DNA of 64,000 bases, taken from NCBI RefSeq assembly GCF_003628305.1, contig NZ_RBZM01000007.1, positions 372,001 to 436,000 of the forward strand, in the 5' to 3' direction. Below, one piece after another: positions 32,367-42,041 of this stretch. Source of the stretch: Cohnella endophytica (GTDB lineage: Bacteria > Bacillota > Bacilli > Paenibacillales > Paenibacillaceae). How positions within the stretch are numbered: position 1 is the first letter of the stretch; every line of letters starts with the position of its first letter. The notes below the pieces were generated by a model. That model searched no databases, had not been told where the DNA came from, and worked only from the letters and a program-made list of their open reading frames with translations. The position numbers and the translations under genes were made by a program.

Positions 32367-34259
32367 AACGATATCTTGAACGGTTAGCGGGAACCGAATG
32401 GTGAATTCGGTTCCTTTTCCTTTGGCGCTCCGTACTTTTATCGTCCCCTTCATCACTTCGATAATCCGGTAGGTTACCATCAGCCCGAGACCGGTTCCCT
32501 TCGTCTTCGTAGAGAAAAAAGGCACCCCCAGCTTGGCGACCTCGTCTTCTTCCATACCTTGCCCGTTATCCGAGATCCGTACGACGGCTTCGTCCCCTTC
32601 CGCGATCGCTTGGACCTCAACGGTGCCGTCCTTCCCGATCGCCTCGATGCTATTTTTGATCATATTGATCAAAGCTTGCTTCAGCTTGGTCGAGTTTCCG
32701 TAGATATATAAGCTGTCTTCCGCCCGGCACGAAAGGATGCCTCCGTGCATGGCAGCCATCGGAATCATGATGGCTTCTATTTTCCGGATTTCCTTGGTGA
32801 GATCGAGTAACACGATATTTTCCAGCTCCGGCTTAGCGAAGGTCAGGAAATCGGTAATAATCTCCGAGGCGCGGTCTAGCTCGTTCGTCGCCAATTCGAA
32901 ATACGGCTTGTCCTTTTCGTCGGTTCTGGAAGCTAGCAATTGAAGGAAACCTCTCGTGACCTGCAGCGGATTTCGGACTTCATGCGCGACCGAGGCGGCG
33001 AGATCGCTGATGATTTTCAGTTTCTCCGAGCGTTGCAGACGGTGGTTATACAGTTCCAGTTCCTTGGAATACGTCACGAGCTTCGCATAGTCGGCCGATA
33101 TGCGCCTCGCAAGAATGATGACGAGCGCGATCATCATGAAGATGACGCCGAATTTCCAGAGGAACAGCACGTATCTACGCTCGGACAAGTAATAGAAAAT
33201 AAGATCGAGGATACCGGACAAGGCGAGCAATAAAATCCCGATCGAGAGGATGATGGCGTTCTTATTGCCTCTGACCGCGTTAACGATCGTCAAAGTAATA
33301 ATAAGGAGCAACTGGACTAGGATAAAGACGCTCATAATGACGATGGAAACCAAATAGTACATTTCGTAGAAACGCTTCATATCCGTGGCGTAGATCGCAA
33401 GGCAGACGACGCAGATTCCGGAGTAGATCGTTTGCGCGTGACGGAACTTCGTGAAGAAGCGATACTGCCCTTCGAAAACCTGATCGATGTAATAATTCAA
33501 TGCGGGAAACAGCACGAATAGAGATAGGTCGAACAATCGCAGCATCAGGCTGCCGTATTGCTTGAAATAAATATAAGGAAGCGGGGAGTATACGACGATA
33601 AGCGTTCCCGTAGTTAACGCGATAAGGCAGAGGGATATCCAAGAGCGCCTTTGGTTACGACGCAAATAACCCGAACAAAGCAGCATGATCAACGCCAGGA
33701 ACGCGATCGAAGTCCCCAGCAGGAGATCGGGTAATTCGCGCGTGACGAACCGCTCGGATAAGCTATGGAAATCGCCGATTCGAATGTCGCTGATAATCCC
33801 GGCGCGTTGGCTCGTCGTTACGATCCGAAGATCGAATTGCCTGTGCTCGGATGAAGGAGTAAACGACATAAGAAGCTTGTTCAGATCGACGGTCAGACTG
33901 CGTTTCGACTCGTATAGGAGCTTGCCCTTCTCATAGACGGATAGCTCCAACCCATATAGCCGGTCGATGAGCAATCCCGGGCGCTGCCAATCGTTCGTCG
34001 GCGGGACGTCGATTCGTACCCACATCCCACGGGCGTGTTCGGCGAGACCGGTTTTGGAATTCCCGTTACCCGAATGGTTCCAAGCTCCGTCCGCGGGCCG
34101 GGTGGCTTCAAGGGATTCGGGAGTATCCAAGATCCACTGGACTTCCCATTCCCGGATGACGACCGGTCCGCGAATGTCTTGGGCAAAAACTTGCTGAGGC
34201 AGCAAGAGGTAGAGCGTGATTATAGGGATAAGGAAACGAAAAATTCTAATGTTAGCCAT
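32343..34259 (-). CDS. 7TM (7TMR-DISM-type) sensor histidine kinase
   Basis: 638 residues. Signal peptide (to about VFAQ), an extracellular DISM-like ligand-binding domain (about 25-165), seven membrane helices (about 175-385), then HisKA with SDLAASVAHEVRNPLQVT and HATPase_c with NMIKNSIEAIG, DNGQGME and GTGLGL. The extracellular domain suggests sensing of a carbohydrate-like or other small ligand. It is an orphan: no response regulator is adjacent. Start ATG 34259 lies 11 nt after AAGGTGG and gives a clean signal peptide; GTG 34298 has no ribosome binding site. Its 3' end overlaps the NHLP peptide gene by 24 bp on the opposite strand. Confidence 0.9.
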   Translation of the reverse strand: MANIRIFRFLIPIITLYLLLPQQVFAQDIRGPVVIREWEVQWILDTPESLEATRPADGAWNHSGNGNSKTGLAEHARGMWVRIDVPPTNDWQRPGLLIDRLYGLELSVYEKGKLLYESKRSLTVDLNKLLMSFTPSSEHRQFDLRIVTTSQRAGIISDIRIGDFHSLSERFVTRELPDLLLGTSIAFLALIMLLCSGYLRRNQRRSWISLCLIALTTGTLIVVYSPLPYIYFKQYGSLMLRLFDLSLFVLFPALNYYIDQVFEGQYRFFTKFRHAQTIYSGICVVCLAIYATDMKRFYEMYYLVSIVIMSVFILVQLLLIITLTIVNAVRGNKNAIILSIGILLLALSGILDLIFYYLSERRYVLFLWKFGVIFMMIALVIILARRISADYAKLVTYSKELELYNHRLQRSEKLKIISDLAASVAHEVRNPLQVTRGFLQLLASRTDEKDKPYFELATNELDRASEIITDFLTFAKPELENIVLLDLTKEIRKIEAIMIPMAAMHGGILSCRAEDSLYIYGNSTKLKQALINMIKNSIEAIGKDGTVEVQAIAEGDEAVVRISDNGQGMEEDEVAKLGVPFFSTKTKGTGLGLMVTYRIIEVMKGTIKVRSAKGKGTEFTIRFPLTVQDIVLPDELNV

Positions 34260-34440
34260 CTGTTTTATCGCCACCTTGTAACTGCCCGGACTTGGCACAA
34301 TACTAGAGGAGATTCGACAATTTTTTACAGATCCCTCTAATTATTCATAAGAACTTTTGAATAAACATAGTTCTTTTTTCCTTCTTGGGGCAGGTTAAGA
34401 CGAGGAAACGGAGCATAGATCCTACCGAAAGGGGATGCGA

Positions 34441-35667
34441 ATGAACCAACGCAACGATACGGCGACGGGGCGGCTGGACGGACAGATGAGGCTGCTACTA
34501 GCGGTAAACGGTCTGTTTGTCACGGCGAGCGCGCTTTCCGGCACCTTCATCGGCGTGTACCTCTGGAAAGCAAGCAAAGATTTCGTGCTATTGGGCGCGT
34601 TTACGTTGCTTACTCATTTCTTGATGGCCGCAACGTTCTGGCTTGCCGGCAAAGGGGTCAAGGAAGGCAATAAGATGGTCTATTTCCGAAGCGGCATCGG
34701 CGTATCCGCTTTGTTCTATGCGGCCGTGTTGCTGCTGGGATCGAACGCGATACATTACATAGCTCTGCTCGGCATCGTCCAAGGAATCGCCAACGGCTTA
34801 TTCTGGCTAGGCTTCAACGTCATTTACTTCGAAGTCACGGACGCGGCGAACCGGGATCGCTTCAACGGGCTCGCGGGCGTTGTCGGTTCGGTCGTCGGGA
34901 TGCTCGCGCCGTGGTGCTCGGGGTACGTAATCTCGAGAATGTCCGGCGAGACCGGGTATCGGATGATCTTCATGATCTCTCTCGGTTTGTTCGTGGCGGG
35001 CATTGCCGTCAGCTTTTTTCTTCGTAACCGGAAGACGGAAGGAAGCTACGATTGGCGCTTGCCGGCGAGAATATGGATCGGCCCCCGGACGCCGTGGCGT
35101 CCGGTCTTCTGCGCGTTGGCCGCTCAAGGACTGCGGGAAAGCGTATTCGGCTTGATGATAGGCTTGCTTGTTTATATCCAGACCGGAAGCGAGATGAAGC
35201 TGGGTAACTTCGCGCTCATTACGTCGGGCGCGGGGTTCGTCAGCTTCTACGCGACTGGCCGGTGGCTGAAGCCCAAGTGGCGCCCCCGGGGCATGCTCGT
35301 TGGAACGATCGCCCTCACGGCGATGATATTGCCGCTATTCTTAGGAGTCAGCTTCGCCGCTCTGCTCGTATTCGGAATCGGAACGGCTTTGTTCCTCCCG
35401 TTGTACTTCATTCCGATGACGTCAGCCGTATTCGATCTGATCGGCATGGACGACAACAGCGCGCGGCACCGGGTCGAATACGTGGTGCTTAGGGAGCTGG
35501 GACTTAACGCGGGGCGGATTATCGGGATGCTTGCGTTTATAGCGATCATCTCGGTAAGCCGCGCGCCTATAGTCATGACTTGGACATTGTTTGCCATAGG
35601 GAGCTCGCCGATAATCAGTTGGTTGTTCATGCGAGGGCGGTTAACCTTCCGTCATTCCCCTTCGTAA
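34441..35667 (+). CDS. MFS transporter
   Basis: 408 residues, about 12 membrane helices, with a GLFWLGFNVIYFEVTD segment in the N-terminal half and a long central loop near residue 205. Family membership is clear but not the substrate or direction. It lies divergent from the sensor kinase. AAAGGGG gives 6-nt spacing to ATG 34441, so the ATG six bases earlier is rejected. The YwnB-like gene starts 22 bp after the stop and is probably cotranscribed. Confidence 0.87.
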   Translation: MNQRNDTATGRLDGQMRLLLAVNGLFVTASALSGTFIGVYLWKASKDFVLLGAFTLLTHFLMAATFWLAGKGVKEGNKMVYFRSGIGVSALFYAAVLLLGSNAIHYIALLGIVQGIANGLFWLGFNVIYFEVTDAANRDRFNGLAGVVGSVVGMLAPWCSGYVISRMSGETGYRMIFMISLGLFVAGIAVSFFLRNRKTEGSYDWRLPARIWIGPRTPWRPVFCALAAQGLRESVFGLMIGLLVYIQTGSEMKLGNFALITSGAGFVSFYATGRWLKPKWRPRGMLVGTIALTAMILPLFLGVSFAALLVFGIGTALFLPLYFIPMTSAVFDLIGMDDNSARHRVEYVVLRELGLNAGRIIGMLAFIAIISVSRAPIVMTWTLFAIGSSPIISWLFMRGRLTFRHSPS

Positions 35668-35689
35668 ATTAACCTTGGAGGTCAATCAT

Positions 35690-36331
35690 ATGAAAATCGG
35701 AATTATCGGAGCAAGCGGAAAAGCAGGATCGGAGATCTTGAAGGAAGCGGTATCCAGAGGGCATGAAGTAACCGCGATCGTTCGCGATGCCGCGAAAGCG
35801 CGCGATCCGAAAGCGGCCGTCATCGAGAAGGATGTATTCGACCTGACGGCACAAGACGTTAGCGCCTTCGACGTAATCGTCAACGCGTTCGGAGCGGCAC
35901 CCGGACAGGAGCACCTTCACGTGGAAGCGGGGCGGAGGTTGATCTCCGCTATGCAAGGCGCCCCTTCGACTCGCCTGATCGTCGTCGGAGGAGCGGGAAG
36001 CCTATACGTAGATGAAGCCCAAACCGTTCGTTTGGTCGACACGCCGGAATTCCCGGATCTGTACAAACCGACCGCGCTTAATCAAGGTCAGAACCTCCAA
36101 GATCTGAAGAACGCCTCCGGCATTCAATGGACGTTCGTTAGCCCTGCGGCATTCTTTAATCCCGATGGCCCGCGCACGGGTTCTTACCAGCTCGGCAAAG
36201 ATAACCTAATCGTGAATTCCAAAGGCGAAAGCCATGTAAGCTACGCCGACTTCGCAATCGCGATCGTAGACGAGATCGAGAATCCGCAGCATCTTAATGC
36301 TCGCTTCACACTCGTGTCGGAATCGGCGTAA
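35690..36331 (+). CDS. NAD(P)H-binding oxidoreductase-like protein (YwnB type)
   Basis: 213 residues, atypical SDR fold. The N-terminal motif IGIIGASGKAGSEI binds the nucleotide; VIVNAFGAAPGQE, LIVVGGAGSLYVDE and FVSPAAFFNPDG are characteristic of the YwnB/YcdF-like NAD(P)H-binding group. Catalytic Tyr and Lys are not obvious, so a redox-sensing or quinone-reductase role is possible but unproven. ATG 35690 follows TTGGAGG. The upstream MFS gene ends 22 bp before; a terminator follows. Confidence 0.88.
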   Translation: MKIGIIGASGKAGSEILKEAVSRGHEVTAIVRDAAKARDPKAAVIEKDVFDLTAQDVSAFDVIVNAFGAAPGQEHLHVEAGRRLISAMQGAPSTRLIVVGGAGSLYVDEAQTVRLVDTPEFPDLYKPTALNQGQNLQDLKNASGIQWTFVSPAAFFNPDGPRTGSYQLGKDNLIVNSKGESHVSYADFAIAIVDEIENPQHLNARFTLVSESA

Positions 36332-36374
36332 GCGAGGAGCCAAGCAACGTCGCGATTGATTGCTTTATCCAAAG

Positions 36375-36426
36375 GGAATGGTCCCGGAGATCGACGATTA
36401 GTCGGTTCCGAGACCGTTCCTTTTTT
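36375..36426 (+). terminator. terminator after the MFS/YwnB-like operon
   Basis: A 15-bp imperfect stem starting GGAATGGTCCCGGAG and closing TTCCGAGACCGTTCC, followed by T6. Confidence 0.75.
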
Positions 36427-36496
36427 ACGTATGTGCCCGTGCCTGCGGAAAAAAGGAAAAATATAGCGCGCCGTCGAAAAATACTAAACAAGCAGA

Positions 36497-38734
36497 ATGC
36501 GATATAGATGGGGGAACCGGACACAATTGAGACGCACGGCGACGGGATGCATACTGATAGCTTTCATGGTTTTTACTAGCGCTTGCGCTTTTTCGAATGA
36601 TAGCCCGACCGATCCGGTAAGGATGCTTGCGGAGAAGAAAATCGCCGAATACAACCAAAGCGGGTACGATTTGATTAATCAAGGAGATTACGAACGCGCG
36701 ATCTCCAATCTGAATGTAGCGATAGACGAGATCTATGAGCTCGAGCCGACGCTCAAAAATCTAGACAAAGAAGTGGAAATGCCGGAACTGATGGATTCGC
36801 CTTTTAATAATCTGAGTTGGGCATACAACGAGATGGGCAATTACGAGGAAAGCCTGAAAGCGATCGATAAAGCGCTGTTGATCTTGCCGAACACGGAATA
36901 CGAATACGTAAATAAAGGGAATGCCTTGTACGGCTTGAACCGGGGCCATGAAGCGCTGGAAAGCTACGAGATGGCGATCAGCGTGAACGTCAAGCTTGCG
37001 AATGCTCATTACGGCAAAGGCATGGTTTTGTACGACGACCGCAAGTACGAAGAAGCGCGGAATGAATTCGACGTTTGCTTAAGCCTGGAGGCGAACGATT
37101 TCGATGCCGCGAAAATGAAGGTGCGCTCTCTTGTCGCCCTGCGTCAGGAAGAGCAAGCGAAGGCGTTTGCGGACGACTTGGTGGCGAAGAACGCGCATCT
37201 TTATGCTGCTTACGAGGTGAAGTCGGCCGCCTTAGCCGCGATCGGGAATTACGAGGATACCCGGACATTCTATGAATCGATGGACAAAGAGTTCCCAGAC
37301 CGACTGGAAGCCGGACAGCAACTCGGCGATCTCTATTACGATTACGGGCATTACGATCAGTCGTTAGCCCAGTACAAAAAGCTGCTGACCCGGCACTCGG
37401 ACAAGATGAGCGTGTATAAGGGAATTATTAAGAGTTACGGGGCATTAGGGGATATGGACGGCGCCTTGTGGAACTTCAAGCAGGCGACGAAGCGCGATAC
37501 TGCCGATGCTGGGCCGTTTGTCGCGATGGGAGATTTGTACCGGGGGCGTACCGACTATATGGAAGCCGTCCGTTATTACGACGAGGCGCTTCGTTTGGAC
37601 TCCGGGAACGAGACGATCTACATCGATAAAATAAGCGCGTTATACAACGGCAAGCGTAATTCCGAATGCGCGGCATTCGGTCAAGAGGCTAGACAGTTGT
37701 CGGCGATGCGTTCCGACCTAGCTTGGTTTACGGGACAATGCGAGCTGGAGCTCGGGCAATACGATGAAGCGATCGGCGATTTCAAGCGCGCGGTCGAGAT
37801 CGACCCGAACGATCACGAGGCGTTATCCTCTATCGCGCGCGCTTATTTGTTCCAAGGCAACGACGCCCAAGCGAAGAAGTACAGCGACGAGAGCTTGGAA
37901 CTGAGCCCGGACGACTCCGCGGGTCAATTCGTAAAAGAAGCATTGCTTACCAAAGCTAAGCCGCTTGGGGAGCAGGTTCGGTTGTTTTTCGGGAATAATT
38001 ACTTGTATAGCGATGAAGGGGACGGCGGCAAGAAGACGAAGCCGTTAGCCGGACTGGACAAAGCCGGTCTGACGACGAGAGAAATCGCCGAAGCGGTTGA
38101 CCGGGCGCGGAAAAAGGACGACCCGTTTACGTTTACTCTCTACGGCGGAGAATACGATCAGTTCTCCGACGGGATGGAGAGCGGAGTTACATACCGGGAA
38201 GAGGGCAACACGAGTTATATTCGGGTCGATAGCTTCGAGAGCAACACGGATGATCGGTTCATCGAAGCGATCGACCGGATTCCCGATCCGGGCAAGCGGA
38301 CGCTGGTTATCGACCTGCGCGGCAACTTCGGAGGATTGACCGACAGCGCCAACCATATGGCGGATGCGCTTCTCCCTCAAGTCGTCGTAAGTACGCTCAT
38401 TCGCAAGGATGGCTCGACGGAAAATTATTATTCCGACGCCTCGCGCGTCGTTTTCAAGAAAATCGCCATCCTGGTAGACGAGAACACGGCCAGCGCGTCC
38501 GAGTTGTTGACTTTGAGCTTGAAGACTTATCTGAATAACGTCACGGTGATTGGCCGCAACACTTTCGGCAAAGGCGTCGGGCAACAAGTATTCGAGGACA
38601 AGCCGCATAAATTAATGGTGTTCGTCGTTAACTTCTATTGGAACGTTCGCCAGACGAATATTATGGGCACGGGCATTAAGCCCGATATTTACGTGAAAGG
38701 CGATAAGCTGGAGAGCTTTATGGCGGCTGTATAG
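36497..38734 (+). CDS. TPR-S41 peptidase lipoprotein
   Basis: 745 residues. A lipoprotein-type signal has its lipobox Cys in TSACAF (about residue 30). About ten TPR units fill 40-480 (for example GDYERAISNLNVAIDEI, GQYDEAIGDFKRAVEIDPN). A C-terminal S41 (CtpA-like) peptidase domain spans about 540-740, with VIDLRGNFGG, catalytic Ser in TASASELL and Lys in TFGKGVGQ. There is no PDZ domain. It should act outside the membrane as a processing or regulatory protease presented by TPR partners. ATG 36497 has no Shine-Dalgarno; TTG 36527 is also weakly placed, so the start is uncertain. Confidence 0.85.
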   Translation: MRYRWGNRTQLRRTATGCILIAFMVFTSACAFSNDSPTDPVRMLAEKKIAEYNQSGYDLINQGDYERAISNLNVAIDEIYELEPTLKNLDKEVEMPELMDSPFNNLSWAYNEMGNYEESLKAIDKALLILPNTEYEYVNKGNALYGLNRGHEALESYEMAISVNVKLANAHYGKGMVLYDDRKYEEARNEFDVCLSLEANDFDAAKMKVRSLVALRQEEQAKAFADDLVAKNAHLYAAYEVKSAALAAIGNYEDTRTFYESMDKEFPDRLEAGQQLGDLYYDYGHYDQSLAQYKKLLTRHSDKMSVYKGIIKSYGALGDMDGALWNFKQATKRDTADAGPFVAMGDLYRGRTDYMEAVRYYDEALRLDSGNETIYIDKISALYNGKRNSECAAFGQEARQLSAMRSDLAWFTGQCELELGQYDEAIGDFKRAVEIDPNDHEALSSIARAYLFQGNDAQAKKYSDESLELSPDDSAGQFVKEALLTKAKPLGEQVRLFFGNNYLYSDEGDGGKKTKPLAGLDKAGLTTREIAEAVDRARKKDDPFTFTLYGGEYDQFSDGMESGVTYREEGNTSYIRVDSFESNTDDRFIEAIDRIPDPGKRTLVIDLRGNFGGLTDSANHMADALLPQVVVSTLIRKDGSTENYYSDASRVVFKKIAILVDENTASASELLTLSLKTYLNNVTVIGRNTFGKGVGQQVFEDKPHKLMVFVVNFYWNVRQTNIMGTGIKPDIYVKGDKLESFMAAV

Positions 38735-38766
38735 AATCGGATGGAAAGAAGAATACGTGTTTCGAG

Positions 38767-38790
38767 AGGGCACCTTCCGCGAGGTGCCCT
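38767..38790 (+). terminator. hairpin terminator after S41 protease gene
   Basis: A 9-bp stem AGGGCACCT / AGGTGCCCT with a 6-nt loop, followed by TATTCTC. Confidence 0.75.
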
Positions 38791-38891
38791 TATTCTCGTC
38801 GCATTCCGAGGCCTCTCCACTTGTTTAACCGAAAAGATTCTGGGACAATAAGAGCAACATAACGAAGAAGTAGCGGAAAGAGGACGACGAA

Positions 38892-39968
38892 ATGAACAAA
38901 CAATCCATCTACGGGCTGACGTTCGAGCAGCTGACGGCATGGTTGATAGAGCACGGACACAAAAAATCGCGGGCATCCCACGTGTGGGAGTGGCTGTATC
39001 GGAAGCGGGTTACGGATTTCTCCGACATGATCGACGTGAACAAGGAGTGCTCGCAGCTTCTTTCCGAACATTTTGCCATTCAGACGCTGACGGAGCATAC
39101 GAAACAGCAATCCGCGGACGGTACGATCAAGTTTCTGTTTAAGCTGTACGACGGCAACTTGATCGAAACCGTATTAATGAGGCATAAGTTCGGTTTGTCG
39201 GTGTGCGTCACGACGCAAGTCGGCTGCAATATCGGCTGCAGCTTCTGCGCGAGCGGCCTGTTGAAAAAAAGCCGAGACCTCTCCAGCGGGGAGATCGTAG
39301 AGCAGGTCATGAACGTGCAGCACCATCTGGATCAAGCGGGCGAAGGGGATCTCGTGAGCCACATCGTGGTCATGGGAATCGGGGAGCCGTTCGATAATTT
39401 CACGAATCTCGTGGATTTCCTGAACGTGGTCAAGGATCAGAAAGGTTTGGCGCTCGCGGCAAGGCATATTACAGTATCAACGAGCGGGCTCGCCGACAAA
39501 ATCTACGAATTCACGGACGCCGATCTCCGGGTTAACCTGGCGGTATCGTTACACGCGCCGAACGATGAGCTTAGGACGCGTATCATGAAGATCAATAAGG
39601 CGATTCCGATAGAGAAGCTAATGAAGGCTATCGATTACTACTTGGAACGGACGAATCGCAGAATTACGCTGGAATATATTTTGCTTAAAGACGTCAACGA
39701 CCAACGCGAGCATGCGATCGAGCTATCCGAGCTGATCGGCGAGCACCGCCGTTCGCTCGTGAACGTTAATCTCATTCCTTACAACCCCGTTGACGAGCAT
39801 AGCCAGTATCAACGGACGGACCGCGCTACGGTAAGCGCGTTCTACGACACGCTGAAGAAGCAGGGCGTAAGCGTAAGCGTTCGCCTCGAGCATGGGACGG
39901 ATATCGACGCCGCATGCGGGCAATTGCGCAGCAAGCAGATCAAAGCGGAAGCGCAGAGGAGCGGATAG
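38892..39968 (+). CDS. rlmN: 23S rRNA A2503-C2 methyltransferase RlmN (radical SAM)
   Basis: 358 residues, close to RlmN length. The radical SAM cluster motif is CNIGCSFC in [25 protein letters not shown] and the C-terminal DIDAACGQL Cys, which forms the methyl-transfer thioether, are present, as is the N-terminal helix bundle (FRAS-like [11 protein letters not shown]). It methylates A2503 of 23S rRNA and possibly tRNA A37. The loop after the cluster (LLKKSRDL) departs from the usual GLGG form, and Cfr-type enzymes differ mainly in similar regions, so a paralogue is not excluded. ATG follows AAAGAGGACG. The aldo/keto reductase gene starts 2 bp after the stop. Confidence 0.85.
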   Translation: MNKQSIYGLTFEQLTAWLIEHGHKKSRASHVWEWLYRKRVTDFSDMIDVNKECSQLLSEHFAIQTLTEHTKQQSADGTIKFLFKLYDGNLIETVLMRHKFGLSVCVTTQVGCNIGCSFCASGLLKKSRDLSSGEIVEQVMNVQHHLDQAGEGDLVSHIVVMGIGEPFDNFTNLVDFLNVVKDQKGLALAARHITVSTSGLADKIYEFTDADLRVNLAVSLHAPNDELRTRIMKINKAIPIEKLMKAIDYYLERTNRRITLEYILLKDVNDQREHAIELSELIGEHRRSLVNVNLIPYNPVDEHSQYQRTDRATVSAFYDTLKKQGVSVSVRLEHGTDIDAACGQLRSKQIKAEAQRSG

Positions 39969-39970
39969 TC

Positions 39971-40945
39971 ATGAGATATCGGCATCTTGGTCATAGCGGG
40001 TTAGAAGTGTCCGCGCTGGGTCTTGGTACGAACGCTTTCGGGAAACGGTCGGATGAAGAGGCTTCGATCCGGATCATCCATTACGCGCTGGACAATGGAA
40101 TCAATTTCATCGATACGGCGAACATCTACGCGGGTACCGAATCGGAGCGGATCATCGGACTGGCGCTGGCGGGCAGGCGCGAACAAGCCGTTCTGACTAC
40201 GAAGGCCGGATTGCCGAGAGGCGCCGGACCGAACGAACGGGGCTCGGGACGGGTCCATCTTCAGCGGGAGCTCGAGATGAGTCTGAAACGCTTGAACACC
40301 GATTACGTCGATCTGTACCAGATTCATACTTTCGATCCGCACACGCCTCTCGAAGAGACGTTGCGGGCATTGGAGGACATGGTTAGCGCGGGCAAGGTGC
40401 GTTATATCGGAGCTTCCAATTACGCGGCATGGGAATTAATGAAGGCGCTTGGGATTAGCGACCATAGAGGCTTATCGCGGTATGTATCGATACAGACGAG
40501 CTACTCTCTCGCCGACCGTACGCCGGAGAACGAGCTCGTACCGCTCTGCCTTGACCAGGGCGTCGGCATCATTCCGTATTTCCCCCTGGCGGGCGGCATT
40601 CTGAGCGGAAAGTATAGCTTGTCCGGGGAAGGCCCAGAGGACTCAAGGGTCGCTACGGATCCTTCGTTCCGCAGGTTCATGGAAGGGCGCAACATGGAAC
40701 TGGGAGAGCGGGTTAGCAAGCTTGCCATGGAACATGGGCATAGTCCGAGCGCTTTGTCCCTGGCATGGCTGATGGACCGACCGGCCGTCTCGACTGTCAT
40801 CGTAGGTGCGACTCGGGCAGATCAGGTGGAAGCGAACCTGGAGAGCGTAACCTTGGAGCTCGGCGAAGAGTTGCGGTCGGCGCTGGACGAGATCAGCGAC
40901 GATTTCCGTTACGGTCGGCCTTTCGCGAATTTTCGGTTGAGCTAA
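39971..40945 (+). CDS. aldo/keto reductase
   Basis: 324 residues, NADPH-dependent TIM barrel. Tetrad residues are D and Y in FIDTANIYAG, K in LTTKAG and H in LYQIHTFD. GASNYAAW and YFPLAGGILSGKY are typical of the YajO/AKR11-13 group. It reduces aldehydes or ketones of unknown identity. The frame extends 57 bases upstream into rlmN, but GAGGAGCGG gives the correct spacing to ATG 39971. It lies 2 bp after rlmN, so translation is coupled. The thioredoxin-fold gene follows after 20 bp. Confidence 0.9.
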   Translation: MRYRHLGHSGLEVSALGLGTNAFGKRSDEEASIRIIHYALDNGINFIDTANIYAGTESERIIGLALAGRREQAVLTTKAGLPRGAGPNERGSGRVHLQRELEMSLKRLNTDYVDLYQIHTFDPHTPLEETLRALEDMVSAGKVRYIGASNYAAWELMKALGISDHRGLSRYVSIQTSYSLADRTPENELVPLCLDQGVGIIPYFPLAGGILSGKYSLSGEGPEDSRVATDPSFRRFMEGRNMELGERVSKLAMEHGHSPSALSLAWLMDRPAVSTVIVGATRADQVEANLESVTLELGEELRSALDEISDDFRYGRPFANFRLS

Positions 40946-40965
40946 GGAGAGGGCGGCGAGGTGCG

Positions 40966-41988
40966 ATGTCCAACTTGCAGATCGGCACTTTCGTTCTGAA
41001 TGCGGAGCTGCTGGTATACATCGTAGCCGGCATCTTCGGCGTGTTTGCCGTTTGGATTAAACTACGGACGCATCCCGAGCGGGAGACGGCGGTCTCTATC
41101 GCTTGGAATGCGTCTTTCCTATGGATTGCGATATGGAAAGGCAGCCTTCTGCTCTTCGATCCGGCAAGCGTGATCGACCATCCGCTATCGCTGGCTTTCT
41201 TCAGCGGCGGAACGAAGGGCTTCTGGATCGCCACCGTCGCGTCGATCGCTTATTTGTGGCTTCGCTATCGCCGCAAGGCTAGGCTTCTGCCTGCGCAAGC
41301 AGCTGGAGTTACGGCTACTATGCTATCGGGATGGGCGGCGGCCGCGAGTTTGGCGAGGGTGGTTTTGTCGTTGGGTTCGGAGCGGTCGGCGGGCGAGGGA
41401 ATGGACGTTCAATTGATCGTTGTGCTCATCCTGTCGGTCGTCGCGCTGGCGCTTCTGCTCAGCCCGACGCGCAGATTGGCGCCACAGGCGCTGGGCGCGG
41501 CGCTCGTCCTGACTATGGCAGGCTTCACCGTGGGAGGGCCGATCCATGAGCGGGGCGCTCGGGTCGAACAGGTTGCTCCGGATTTCCAGCTTAAGGACTT
41601 GAACGGAAATTCCGTGAGCCTGTCCGATTATAAGGGCAAAACCGTACTAATGAACTTCTGGGCGACATGGTGCCAAGTATGCAAGGCCGAGATGCCCCAC
41701 GTAGAGAAGCTCTATGAGAAATACAAGGACGGCGACGTCGTCATTCTATCGGTGAACGCGACGAGCCAGGAACGGGATGCTCAGCGGGTCGAGAACTACG
41801 TCGATAAGCACGGTCTCAGCTTCCCGATCGTATTGGACGAGCGGGGCGAAGCTTTGCACGATTATCGGGTAACTGCCTATCCGACAACCTATATCATCGG
41901 ACCGGACGGCAAGATCCGGCAGCGTTATCTCGGGGCTTTCAGCTACGAGGACATGAATAAGGCACTGGCTGAGGCCAGTGCCGGGTAG
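40966..41988 (+). CDS. TlpA/ResA-like thiol-disulfide oxidoreductase with membrane domain
   Basis: 340 residues. About four to five membrane helices span 8-195, then an extracytoplasmic thioredoxin fold carries VAPDFQLKDLNGNSVSL, the active site WCQVCKAEMP (Cys-Gln-Val-Cys) and the cis-Pro in AYPTTYIIG. It should reduce or form disulfides outside the membrane, as in cytochrome maturation or wall proteins. The membrane part resembles a DsbD-less variant and is unusual for ResA, which has one anchor. It ends the rlmN-AKR-tlpA operon. A hairpin (41961-41982) lies within its last codons. Confidence 0.87.
   Translation: MSNLQIGTFVLNAELLVYIVAGIFGVFAVWIKLRTHPERETAVSIAWNASFLWIAIWKGSLLLFDPASVIDHPLSLAFFSGGTKGFWIATVASIAYLWLRYRRKARLLPAQAAGVTATMLSGWAAAASLARVVLSLGSERSAGEGMDVQLIVVLILSVVALALLLSPTRRLAPQALGAALVLTMAGFTVGGPIHERGARVEQVAPDFQLKDLNGNSVSLSDYKGKTVLMNFWATWCQVCKAEMPHVEKLYEKYKDGDVVILSVNATSQERDAQRVENYVDKHGLSFPIVLDERGEALHDYRVTAYPTTYIIGPDGKIRQRYLGAFSYEDMNKALAEASAG
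41961..41982 (+). terminator. hairpin inside the 3' end of the TlpA-like gene
   Basis: A 9-bp perfect stem GGCACTGGC / GCCAGTGCC with a 4-nt loop, in the final codons, followed by GGGTAGTGGTTTGT. It may be a terminator or an mRNA-stabilising element. Confidence 0.5.
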
Positions 41989-42041
41989 TGGTTTGTCGGC
42001 TATGTGGGTGATGTGTGTTCGGCGTAGCGATGTACATTAGC

